Part shown: one piece after another, positions 9,560 to 20,335 of the stretch
Position numbering within the stretch: the first letter of the stretch is position 1
Layout: each line of letters starts with the position of its first letter
From: Welwitschia mirabilis
Taxonomy: Eukaryota; Gnetophyta; Gnetopsida; Welwitschiales
NCBI GenBank assembly: GCA_051453625.1
Contig: JBOZIK010000001.1
Span: 235,320,722 to 235,370,641 of the forward strand
Reading direction: 5' to 3'
DNA length: 49,920 bases
Position numbers and translations under genes: made by a program
The notes under the pieces: model-generated
Databases searched by the model: none
Seen by the model: the letters and a program-made list of their open reading frames with translations, nothing else
What the model was told of the DNA's origin: nothing

Positions 9560-10060
9560 AAAAGTGGTAATAACTATGATGATATCTATAAAATGGTTAA
9601 GGATGTTAGCATTAATATTATCCTTTTTTAGGCCATTAAGCAAATTATTTCTTATTCCAAATTTCTTAAAGGCTTATGCACTCACAAAATAAAGATCCAA
9701 TCTTCTATAAAAATAATTAATCTTACTACATTTACTACTTATGTCTTATAATCTAAATTTCTTGTGAAATATGATGACCTTGGATATCCCACTCTTTCTA
9801 GTACTATTGGTGATCATATTATTGATAAAGCCTTGCTTTATTTAGGAGCTAGATTCAACCTTATGTTAGANNNNNNNNNNATTGATCTAATTCTTTCTAT
9901 GGCTAATGGAAACTTCGTTAAATCCTTAGGAATCTTAAATGATATCTTAATTTAAATTGATAAAGCTACCTATCCTATTAACTTTGTTATTCTTAAAGTT
10001 TTTATAAATTCCATAAATTATCCTATTATTCTAGTAGACCTTGGCTTGCATAACGGATGT
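9560..10060 (+). pseudogene. Gypsy 1 gag-protease junction and aspartic protease
   Basis: Before the protease core there is AIKQIISYSKFLKGLCTHK (about 9630-9690), the typical Athila/Tat linker. The open stretch 9764-9955 carries KYDDLGYPTLSSTIGDH, then ALLYLGARFNLML. The family's catalytic DLGAS motif is here YLGAR, so the catalytic Asp is lost by a GAT-to-TAT change, and the next conserved residue is changed too. A ten-N gap (9871-9880) follows. Downstream, GILNDILI*IDKATYPINFVIL matches the protease carboxyl half. The enzyme would be dead even without the stops. Confidence 0.8.
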
Positions 10061-10429
10061 GAAAATTAATTATATATTGGATGCATTAAAAATTTTCTCT
10101 AACAATCTTTCCATTACCTTGAATGTGTTTTGAAATTAAAAGAAAAAGGTTATTAAACTAAATAAACATATATGTTTTCTTGAAATTCAATAAGTAAGTA
10201 ATGATATATTTTTAATTTTGAATGATATGCTTTTTTATATGCTAAATGCCAATTTATTTTTACATCCTATTTATATTTAAATAAAAATTATCACTATTAT
10301 TAAATGTATTTATTTTGAATATTTTAGTTATTTTTTAAAGAAAAGAAATAATGTTTCTTAGAATGATGTTTTTATAATTAATAGTACTACTAATGATGAA
10401 TTAAATTGTCTACCTAATTACTTAAAGTA

Positions 10430-11400
10430 CAAGCTTATAGATAATAATTAATATTAACCTATTATTAATATTGCTCATATTATGCCTTTTTAAGAAAAAG
10501 TGATTATTGATGTATTTCTTAAACATTATCTAGCTTCTGCTTGATGTTATCCTCATTTAGTTGGTGTTCATACTTTTATTTGTTCTTATCATATTTACTT
10601 AGAATAGGATATTAAACCTACTTGTCAAACTTAGCATAGGATAAATCCAAAGCTTATCGATACTGTTAAAGAATAAATAATAAAACTTTAAAAAGATAAT
10701 ATTACTTACCCCCTTTTAAATAGTAAATAAATAAGTCCTTTATAAGTTGTCCTAAATAAGAATGATAAATGACAAATTTGTATTAGTTTTCATGCTCTTA
10801 ATAATTACACTAAGAAAGATCCTTTTTCTAGTTCTTATATCATTAAATTCTTGATAAAATTTTTAGCCATCATTATTATTTTTTTCCAGATAATTATAAT
10901 GGTTACAATAAAATTTCTATAGCTTCAAAAGTTTTAAAAAACCACATTTACTTATTTCTTTAGAACTTTTTCCTATAATCACATGTATTTTAGTTTATGT
11001 AGGGATCCTACAACTTTTCAAAGGTATATGATTTATTTTTTACTAAATTTATTAATGAATTTTTAAAAATATTTATGGATGATGTTTCTCTGTATGATGA
11101 TTCTTTTGATCAAATAATGTATCATTTAAAGTTAATCTTAAATCATTGTATTAATCATAATCTTAAGTTTAGTTGGAAGAAACATCATTTTATGATTACT
11201 AGAGGCATTGTTATTGGTTATATTATCTCTAAAGAAAGAATAAAAATAGATCCTACTAATATTGATATCATATTTTCTCTTCCTACTTCTATTTATGTTA
11301 AAGATATAAGATCTTTCTTAGTACATGTTGGATTCTATTACTATTTCGTTTCATCTTTACCTCTCTTAATAAACCTTTAATTGAATTACTTCTAAAAGGT
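10430..11400 (+). pseudogene. Gypsy 1 reverse transcriptase
   Basis: Identifiable blocks in order are EKVIIDVFLKHYLA (about 10495-10540), the primer-grip side HRINPKLIDTVKE (about 10635-10675), PL*VVLNKNDK (about 10738-10770), DPFSSSYIIKFL, TTFTYFFRTF, FSLCRDPTTFQRYM, and the catalytic FMDD at 11072-11083. The longest intact run (11075-11380) continues through WKKHHFMITRGIVIGYIISK to VKDIRSFLVHVGFYYYF, the standard gypsy RT to RNase H connection. Stops and frameshifts occur throughout the first half. Wording and order match Athila-type RT more than chromovirus RT. Confidence 0.88.
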
Positions 11401-11900
11401 ACATCTTTATCTTGAACACTTAAATGTGAACTTCTATTTTAAAAACTTAAAGGTTTTTTATCACCTTTATCTTTGTTTTAATATCCTAATTGATATTATC
11501 ATTTTAAAGTAATGATTGATTTAAGTGATTTATAGTAGGTGTGGTCTTAGGTCAAACTCTTGAGTATAAATCCTTTAGCATTTTCTATACTAATAAGATC
11601 TTGAATGATGTTTAGCATAACAATTCTATTACTAAAAAGGACATGTTAGTTATAATCTTTTATCTTGAAAAATTTCACCACTATTTTATTGATTATCCTA
11701 TACTTATCTTTACTAGTTATGATTCTTTAAAATACATTATAAATAAACCTTTTATTGATTCTCATCTTATGTGTTGGGATTTACATATGTAAGAATTTGA
11801 TATTAGTTTTAGAGATAGATGAAAAAAGGAAAACCTAATTGCCAATAGCTTATCTTTCCTTTTCATACTTATTAATTTGATTAAAATTAATAAAAATTTT
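11400..11900 (+). pseudogene. Gypsy 1 RNase H
   Basis: This continues directly from RT. Recognisable pieces are the KCELLF*KLKGF-like start, VMIDLSDL (family 'DASD' region, about 11510-11535), NPLAFSILIRS and the carboxyl segment MQEFDISFRDR then KKENLIANSLS (about 11790-11860), which corresponds to the family's 'EFD..IRD..G..N..AD.LSR' end. Frames shift several times. A TGA replaces a probable Arg codon (CGA to TGA) after RDR. Confidence 0.75.
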
Positions 11901-12049
11901 CTTGATGAAAATTTATTTGCTATGTATGCTTTATCTTGGTATGCCAATATTACAAATTTTAAATCTTGTGATAAAACTCTTAATAATTTGTCTTATTATG
12001 ATTAATATAAAATTCTATCTAAATAATATAAGTTTCTATGAAATTAATG

Positions 12050-12530
12050 CTTTTATTTAAATATTGTATTAATGAGGTCTTTTAAATGTATGTACTTGGA
12101 AATGAAATGAATAGTATATCAGAAATTTATTATAATAGTATTTGTGCTAGTCATTTTAGGGGAAAGAAAACTACATCTAAAGCTTTAAACATTAGATTCT
12201 TTTGATCTATTTCTTTAGAGATGCTAATGAATTTTGTAAATAATGTGATAAATGCTAAAGAATGGGTAGAACTAGTAGGAAACATGAAATTGATCTTAAA
12301 TCTATTATTGTTTGTAAACCTTTTAATATTTGGGATGCTTATTTTGTTGGACCATTTTATCACTCCTTTGATAATGTTTTTATTCTTATTTGTTGGATTA
12401 TGTTTTTAAATGAGTAGAATCAAAATCTTGTAAACATTGTGATGCTAATACTATTATTATATTTCTTAAAGATTATGTTATATCCAATTTTGGCTTCATG
12501 GACCTTAAAAATAATATTAAAACAAAGTGA
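12050..12530 (+). pseudogene. Gypsy 1 integrase, amino-terminal part
   Basis: Visible are KTTSKALNIRFFWS (about 12165-12205, the zinc-binding domain region), FNIWDAYFVGPFYHSFDNV (first catalytic block, about 12325-12375) and, in another frame, KWVESKSC then NTIIIFLKDYVISNFG (about 12410-12490). The first catalytic Asp, in the family's WGIDF, appears as Tyr (WDAYF). The Cys pair of the zinc finger is degraded. Coding similarity stops near 12530, where a LINE fragment interrupts it, and resumes at about 14482. Confidence 0.8.
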
Positions 12531-14481
12531 AATAACTTTGAAATGTATGAATATATCTCATAATATTCTCCATTGAAAATATTTAGATGAACCATTTACA
12601 TCTAGTGATACATACATAGCTCTTTACTCTCCTTATCTTAAATTGCAGTGGAATGTTGTTACTTGGAGTAAATTTACTATTCCAAAATATAGTTTTATCT
12701 TCTGGCTAGTAGTTTAAAATAGACCATTGACTAGGGATAAACTGGGAAAATTTTAGATCTAAGCAAATTCATATTGTATCTTTTGTAATATCTATGTAGA
12801 AAGCAGGGATCACTTATTTTTTGAATCACTATTTGCTATATAGATCCTCATAAAAGCCATGGATTTGTTAAAAATTAATCCACCCTTTTTTCAATGAAAT
12901 GATTTATGTAGTTGGTTATTAAAGAACCATGGTAGTAACTATTCACAGGATGCTATAACAAGGATCATATTTGTCTTACTTGTTTATGCTATCTGGAATT
13001 TCAGGAATAATATCATCTTTAAACAAATCAAACTTAATATTTAACTGTCTACATAGCTCCTCTTATTTAAACTTAAGATGTATCTTTCCTTAATTAGGAG
13101 GCTCAATAACACAACTCAAAATACAAAATGAAATAATCTCATTAATATCTCTTTTACATTTATTTAATTTCATTTTAAATTGGGAATGGTACGAACTTTT
13201 GAAAGGATTTTCATTACAAAAGAAAGTTGGATAAGAACATTAGGTTTCTAATGATTTGAATAAAGCCTATCCTTTTATAGAAGTTGCTCAATGCCAGGGA
13301 AGTTGATTTGTCTATTATTACTCAATTCCATTGCAACTTGTGCTAGCCAATTTAGATAAGTAAGTGGAAGTGAAATCTTTGAACAACTTATACATCAAAA
13401 GGTTCAAAATTAAAAGAACTGATGACTTTGATTATAGTATATGTCTTAAGTCAGTTTATGGTCATGATAACATGTGGGCATGCATTCAGTTACTTCCATC
13501 ATATAAACATTTTCCTGATGAATATACTCAATGAAAAGCTACTCATAAGAACTTAACACATTTAGCTTAGAATATTTTACCACTCTCTATTATGATTTTT
13601 GTAATTCCATAATAAAAATTTTGCACTCAACATTTTTAACCCTAGATATAAACCTATGCTAGAGTAATATGAAAATATGGGTAGGTGTCAATTCTCTTAG
13701 GGACTGGCATGATTCATAGGAAGTGCCATTTTTATCATCTATTGGACTTGATCTTCTAATTTAAATGATTCAGTATGATTAGTAAACTTTCTTTTTATAT
13801 GGATTTGATCGATGGTGCATTCATAGCTATCTGTGTCTATTTTTATTATATTCTTTAGATTAAGCAAGCATTCTTTGTTTCTTTAATTTAATGGAGAAAA
13901 TACAATGATAATAATTTCAATTTATCTTTACCACTATAGTTTATAATAGTCCTTGGCATTCCCAATTTTCTTACCTTTCTACATCTGATTATAGCTACCA
14001 GTAAGCATGCTCTTGGTAGCTCTTGGATGCTTGAACAGAAATTAATAATCTAATAGTAGGACATGAAAGATTATATGACTCTTAATTAATTCTATATTTA
14101 TAGGCCAGATGAAGTTGACTTAGCTGATTATCATTCACTATGCTAATTAGCTTCTTTTATAGCTTTCCTGTTTTGTTGGATAAAGCTAGATACATTGTGT
14201 TCTCATTTTGTTATTTGTATTTTTATCAATTTTTTGATGGAACTATAGCTCTTATGCTATCATGATATATACTATTTTCTATAGGTTGTAAAGAGCACAA
14301 AATTCCTATTTTTTTGATGGCTATTATTGATGTTTTAGCTTACTTTGACAGTACCTTTGTCTTTATCTAGTGCTATCTTTTATTTATAAGAATCTCTTTT
14401 ATTTTCTACTCCATTTTTAGAGTTTTTGCATTTCAAAATTTTTTTGAATAAAACATGCCTTTTATTCTAAAAGAAAAAAAT
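12531..14481 (+). mobile_element. 5'-truncated LINE fragment inserted in gypsy 1 integrase
   Basis: Integrase similarity breaks off after ISNFG and resumes about 1.95 kb later. The insert carries a LINE-type zinc-binding RT domain near its left end. Its right end is A-rich (aaaagaaaaaaattaa, about 14469-14484). Both edges contain a short similar sequence (gaccttaaaaat on the left, atcttaaagtaat on the right), a possible degraded target-site duplication. This is the expected form of a 5'-truncated L1-like insertion in the same orientation. Edges are accurate to about 15 bases. Confidence 0.65.
12615..13050 (+). pseudogene. LINE reverse-transcriptase zinc-binding (zf-RVT-like) domain
   Basis: The remnant reads WNVVTWSKFTIPKYSFIFWL (about 12650-12710), NRPLTRDKLGKF (about 12719-12755), CIFCNIYVESRDHLFFES (about 12776-12830) and, near its end, VYAIWNFRNNIIFKQ (about 12985-13026). 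This matches the zinc-binding domain following the reverse transcriptase of plant L1-like LINEs: Trp-rich start, 'R..TRD.L', Cys-x2-Cys, 'E..DHLFF' and 'IW..RN...F'. The second Cys-His half is degraded. Only the carboxyl end of the LINE ORF2 is present. The following ~1.4 kb (13050-14460) shows no clear coding and may be 3' UTR. Confidence 0.75.
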
Positions 14482-15235
14482 TAATCATCTTAAAGTAATC
14501 ATTAATGATTAATAAATCCATTTTTACAATAACATTTTTAGAAACCTTATACTTAAATGTGGTATTACTCATAAAGTAGTGATAACTTATCATCCTCAAA
14601 CTAGTGGTTAAGCTAAAGTGACTAACTCTAAGATTATTAAAATTATTCAAAAAAATGTTAGTACTAATAGAAAATAATGGTCACTAAAATTTCCTAATGT
14701 ATGAACTTATCATACAACTTTGAAAACTCCCATTAGGATAACTTCTTTCAATCCTATTTATGGTAAGTAATGTTTTCTTCCTATCGAAATAGAACATTAA
14801 GATTTTAATGCTATTTATAAACTTAATTTTAATTTTGAAAAATGTGCTAAAAATAGATATATCAATTAAATAATTTAGATGAAATAAGATTAAGCTCTTT
14901 TGATAACCAAGCTCTTGCTAAATAATGAATGAGATATTATCATGACCAAATCATTCTTAGGAAAATGTTTTATATAAGTGATAAACTCTTATTTTTTAAC
15001 TATTATTATTATTTATTTCTTATAAAATTAAATTCTAAATGAAAAGATCTCATAATTAGTATTCATGAATTTTCTTTCAAAACTATTGATATTCAAGATC
15101 CAAAAACTGATCATGTACAATATGTAAATGGATCTAAACTCAAGTCATTTAATGATCAAAATTTAAATGGGGTTGAGATCTATTTTAACTTATCTTTTAA
15201 ATGTAAATATGATAAAATCTAAAAACCAAAGATAG
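14482..15235 (+). pseudogene. Gypsy 1 integrase, carboxyl-terminal part
   Basis: Integrase resumes with KVIIND (second catalytic Asp region, about 14494-14511), then CGITHKVVITYHPQTSG (about 14558-14606), AKVTNSKIIKIIQ, TPIRITSFNPIYGK (about 14727-14768) and CFLPIEIEH. The tail reads KTIDIQDPK then HVQYVNGSKLKSF (about 15080-15150), the post-integrase end of Athila/Tat elements without a chromodomain. Stops replace Gln after HPQTSG, after NRK and after IYGK, and Trp before TYHTT. Together with 12050-12530 it forms one broken gene. Confidence 0.85.
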
Positions 15236-15599
15236 ATAAATTTGTTTACGATTCTTTGTTTTTCTTAAAACGTTGAAAAATATGTGTATTCTTTAGATAG
15301 TTAAATAAGAGCTATGGGTCTAATGTAGTCCTTCTTTCTTTTCTTTTGATAAATTATGATCAAGATATGTATTTTTCAACCATAAAACACTTAATTTTTA
15401 TATAATTTTAAGGGTACAAAAGTTCTTATCTACATTATAAGATACCTTTCAATTTGAGTTTACCATTATTTTTTTCATTTTTTATACCTATACTACTATT
15501 CTTATATAAACCCTTTTTAATTTTCAATAAATCAAGAAATAATAATGGTATAGTGTAAAAAATACACTTTTTATAGAGCTACAACACCATATTCATAAT

Positions 15600-16870
15600 A
15601 GTGTGAAATCTTCTCATTATAAAAACTTTTGTTTTGATCTTAACACCTCATTTTTAATCAATATTTTCAAAAAGTGGACTAGGCATTTGTTTAATGATTT
15701 TAAGATAGATAGTAAAGCATTGCCAGAATGGTGTTAAGTCTTATTTCATATATTTTATTTTATATATTTTTAAGCCTTGTGCTTATTTCTAATTTTTTAC
15801 ATTAGAATTTTATTGAGGAAGTTATTTGCTTTATGCTTTTTGCTGCCTTTGCTCCGAAGATGATGAATTAGTTACGAATTGAGCATGGGATTAGTTAGTT
15901 AATTCAAATAATTTTTTAGATTGTAGTAATACTATATTCATATTCTTTTAAAACCTCTAGATTAATGAATAAGAAAATGTGTGGAAGCCTAATGTAAATG
16001 ATATTACCATTCACTCATCCCTTAGAGCTATACCTAACATGTTAGAGATACCTTACCATAATAGTAACTTGGAATTAATGGATCCATTAGAGATACCTTA
16101 TCATAATAGTGGCTAGAAATTAATGGACCCACATGCTTTTTTGAAGATGGTATTACCTATCTTAGATGACATTAATCTTAATTCTAGTCTTTATACTGAT
16201 GGTTCTCTTGTTAATCATCTTAGATTGTCTAATGTATCTCTTATATATTACATTATGTCTAATATCCTAGGTAGTTCTCATACATCTCATGTATTATATA
16301 ATGTCTTAAGGACCTTTGAACTATTTAAAAAAGGATATTCTTATTACGTTTCTTATCTTATCTTTGCCCATGTTTGTCATGCATATTTTTCTTTGTGCTC
16401 TTTTATTACCCCTTCACACTTTACCATTTGAAAAGTAATTATCCATTAGTACTTGAGTTTATAGAATTACTCATATTAGATATCCTTCTCATTTTCCTTA
16501 CTAATTTTAGATAGTTTTGAAAGGAAGAAATATATTATGAGCATGAACATAAGCAGTAGCAACCTAGACCTTAGCCTAAGTAGTATAGAACTTCTCAATC
16601 TAGGATTAATCAGTGTTTAGATAGGATAGAGTGTAAGATGTAGAGGTAGTCCTAGTCTATTCATATCTTGACATCTAAATTCCATTCTATGACTCGATTC
16701 TTCTCTCATAAACATGAATCAAGGTAAGATTATAATGTATCTTAATGTGGTCTTTAGTGTTCAACCATCATTATTGAGAATTACTATCATAGTGAAGAGG
16801 GCAATGAACCTTCTTCTCCTCATAACTATCCTACTTATTAGCATATTTATGTTTTTCTATAGTGAAAGAT
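15600..16870 (+). pseudogene. Env-like ORF of gypsy 1
   Basis: Downstream of integrase is a long decayed coding stretch. A first part reads KKWTRHLFNDFKIDSKALPEW (about 15670-15735). In another frame, NVWKPNVNDITIHSSLRAIPN (about 15977-16040) leads into a 15-residue tandem duplication, and then LVNHLRLSNVSLIYYIMSNIL and YSYYVSYLIFAHVC. This last part resembles the carboxyl half of the 'putative plant transposon protein' domain found in envelope-position ORFs. A frameshift later, YYEHEHKQ, TSQSRINQCLDRIE and FFSHKHESR (about 16530-16720) form a Gln-rich tail. Athila elements are known to carry an env-like ORF here. No clear membrane anchor is visible. Function is not shown. Confidence 0.6.
16042..16131 (+). 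repeat. 45-bp in-frame tandem duplication in the env-like ORF
   Basis: Positions 16042-16086 and 16087-16131 are two adjacent copies of a 45-bp unit with a few differences. Translated, they read LEIPYHNSNLELMDP and LEIPYHNSG*KLMDP. Because 45 is a multiple of three, the reading frame is kept. It probably arose when the ORF was still selected, or by chance slippage. Confidence 0.85.
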
Positions 16871-18766
16871 TTCTTATGCTTTACTCCTATATTTATTATC
16901 ATGTTATATGTATGTAATGCTTTATTAGTTTCTATATGATAGTGTATGTATTTCATGAATGAAATTTTCCAGATTTGCTTTCTTATGTAGCACTATTTTA
17001 TATCCTAATATTATGGGTATGCTTTTATTTTATTTAGCTTATGTCCATATTTTTTCTTTTTGCAATTGAATGAAATTTAATAAAATTTTACCTTTACTTT
17101 TTCTTGAATAAAATGTTGAATTTTCTAATATGTTTGCATTTACTTATTATCTCCTATGACATTCAAAAATTATCATGTTTTCTTTATTATTGATAATATT
17201 TCTTTATATGTTCTATTATTTATAGGGCTAGCATTCATATCCACAATTATTCACTTGAGCTACAAGAATTTTAGTTATTAATGTACAAGGTTTAGTACAT
17301 GATAATTCCTCATAATTAAGTGAATGATAAATGTTATTAGATATTCTAATAATATGCTGGATATCACATCCTATGGATGAACATCTTGATTGTTAGTAGT
17401 CTTCACTTATCTTATCATCATCACTTACATAAGACATATAATAAGACTAGTTATGGAATGTGATGAATTTTTAAATTTTGGACAAAATAATGTATTAATG
17501 ATCAATATTCTACATTACATTTCAATCTTTAATGCCTTAGTTAGATGTATTTTTATACTTTTCAAGTGATAAGTATCTTGGACATTCAATGAGCTTAAAA
17601 TAATGCATTATGATCTAATTTAAGTTTCTTCATAATGCTTATGACTAGGAGATTGAGATTAAGGGTCAAAATATAAATCACAAATAACTCCATCAATATA
17701 AGAGCTCTATATATAATTCACAGTCCCTTTTCCTTTATCATATATCATTTTCTTATTGATAGGATGATTTTGCCTCACTTTGACATTGGATGCATAACCT
17801 TGGATGATGTTAAAGAATTTTAGAACATTATTTCCTTGGAAAATTATATTTCAAAATCCATAATCTATTTATTTTTAATGAATTTTAAGTTAAATTAAAT
17901 AAATTCATGTGTTTTAATTCTTAAATAATAAAATTAAATTAATTTTTATTTTTGGATTTTTTGTAGTTATATGTAAAATTACTTATAGTTTTAGTTCGAA
18001 TTTCAAAAGTAAAATGATACTATAATGGAATGTAATAGTTTTACCAATTGCAACATGAACCACATGCAAATTTGTGATGGTTTTAGCAACTCTTTTACCT
18101 ACAACAGATCTTAGAAAACCTATAAAGATCTCTCTTAGAAACTATGCCAACATCATATCATTATTGTACCACTTTTATGCCAATTTTTCCATTCTAAACC
18201 ATTAGAAGAAGATTGTTTATTATTTCTCTCTCATTTTTATTTATCTCCAAGTTAATATTCTCTCTATGTCAACTTTGAAAACTTTTTGCATTTCTCATTC
18301 ATATCTCTCGATATTTTCCAAATCCATTTTTAGCCTTCTAAACCCTTTCATATGTCATTTTTCATTATCTTATCTTTCATTTCCATCCATGCAAAGAACA
18401 TTACAAGGGTGGTGAAGTACATGTGATGAGGTTATGCAAGAGGAGGAGAAATCATTAAATTGTATAAGCAATTGGATGTAAAAATAATAAAAATGGTTGT
18501 GCATTCATTAAAAATCAATAAGTTTTCCTTTTATGTTTTTCATGCTTTTAATTACTTGATTTGTACATTTATATCATGATTTTATTTTAATGTAATTAGA
18601 GCTTTTATAGCTTACAGCATATATAGTGATAATTAGATTATAGAAGAATTAGTATCTTTCATAGAAATCTAAGGTTTTTCATGTTTGATTAATCCTTGTG
18701 AAAAGAAATATTGTGTTTTATTCTTATTCTCTCTTCTTTCCTCTAGTCTTTTCATTTTCTAGTACA
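16871..18766 (+). other. Gypsy 1 3' untranslated region and undefined start of 3' LTR
   Basis: No coding segment is recognised here. The 3' LTR must begin somewhere inside this interval, because the matching part of the 5' LTR is missing from the window. I could not fix the start, and no unambiguous polypurine tract was seen. The stretch from about 17900 to 18766 has a CT-rich character (ctctctcat, ctccaagtt) like a U3/R region. Confidence 0.4.
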
Positions 18767-20335
18767 TTTCTCACTATTCCACATTTCTTCTAAGGTGGTT
18801 GATGTTAAATTTCTATTTTCTTCTCTCTAATAACATTATAATGTTTGTAAATACGTGATATATATATTTTTTGAAATTGACATTATTATTTTTTCATGAA
18901 TTATTCTCTTCTCTATCTTTTCTTCTTAAAATCAAAGTAGATTAATCAATTTCAGTGCTTGTTTTGGCCATAATGTTTTCTTTGTAACTTCAATGATTCT
19001 AAAATTTATTAGGATATTCCTCATCTAATTTAGAAATTTATTTTTAAAAGTTTTAGAATCCAAATTTAGCCTCTAAAACCCCTTTTGCTGCCATTTTCAA
19101 TCTTGATTATAGTTTTACTTTAGACAAATTTTTGATTTATTACGTTCTTTTTTTCAAAACATTTGGTCATTTTTAATCTGTTTTTAGAAATTTAAGATTT
19201 TATCTTATAATATTTTTTGAGTACTTTTAGAATATTAAATCTATTTTTGTTTTGAGTTTTATAACTTGCTTAATATTTTTGGACATAATAGGATTGACTA
19301 TAAGTTTTTTGTAGTTTTTCCTACATGCACTATTCTAATAGTTGTAATTGATTATATTTAATATTGAATATTCAATTTTAGAAACTTGTTTATGAAATAT
19401 TTTAAATGTTTTAAGATTTTTTTAAGTCTATTATTCTAAATTTTCTCTTTTCCTTTTCTCTCTCTTCTCCATTTCTTCTCTTTTTAATGGTCAAAATAGC
19501 TTGAAATTAATTATGTATTACTTCAATTTGATTAACATTTCTATTTTTTAATTAATTTCTTTTTAATTTCAATCATGATTTTGATGTTTTAATGCTTTTA
19601 TAATATATTTTATGATTAGTAAAGAGTTGTCTTTCAAGTCAAAAGTATTGTAATTTAGTAGAAATCTTATATTTGTTGAATTGTTTACTTAGATGATTTA
19701 AAGAATTTAGGCTTGCAAGTATTATGTTTTGATTTTAAATTGATGTACATTTTACATATAATGAAATGAAATGCTTAGATTACCTAATTACATCCATGTT
19801 GTATAAATTCAAATAGTCAACATTTCAAGAAAAAATATTTTCAAATTTGTAAATGACTTAAGTAAACTTAATTTTTAAATTCCTTTGATTATTCATATAA
19901 GTTATAAATAACCTTTAGAATTTTATAAATGTTCATAAAATGTTACTTCTTCTTATTTTGTTGTATTTTTCTTTTCACTTCTTATGAAATTATGCTTTTA
20001 CACATGTAGTTTCTCATAATTAATTTAAGTCATGTATGTTTAGTTAGTTGTATGTCACTTAAGAGAAATAGTTGATTTATTATATGAAGTAATAGGTTGA
20101 TAAAGCAATATTAAAATTTTCATATGAATTTATGTGAAGCATTCCATTAGTTTAATTCATGTGCTTTTACTGTATTTGTAATTCAACCTAGGAGATTTCT
20201 TTATGATGCAATTTTTAACTTTTTATACTTAATTTTATTTTCAAAAGTTAAATTATCATGTTACATATAATTTATTTTTGTGAAGGCTCAGAGCATGAAT
20301 TCCTCATCTTAAAAATGGAGTTTTTACTTTGTTCA
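18767..20335 (+). repeat. 3' LTR of gypsy 1 (portion matching the 5' LTR)
   Basis: This aligns with 6248-7826 from end to end. Landmarks are ttctaaggtggttgatgtta, aatacgtgat, tagattaatcaatttcagtgct, cctctaaaaccccttttgc, tagtcaacatttcaag and cctaggagatttctttatga. The end is placed at ...tttgttca (20335), in line with the 5' LTR end. The two LTRs differ substantially, so this is an old element. Confidence 0.8.

Larger units (their letters stand above)
6248..20335 (+). mobile_element. Athila/Tat-like Ty3/gypsy element (gypsy 1) with nested insertions
   Basis: A gypsy element runs from a truncated 5' LTR (6248-7826) to a 3' LTR (ending about 20335). Internal order is a TGGCGCC-type PBS, gag, protease, RT, RNase H, integrase, and then an env-like ORF. 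Reverse transcriptase before integrase defines gypsy. The PBS type, the absence of a visible chromodomain and the env-like ORF point to the Athila/Tat branch. Two later insertions disrupt it: copia A in the 5' LTR and a LINE fragment in integrase. All frames are broken by point nonsense mutations and some indels. Confidence 0.8.
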
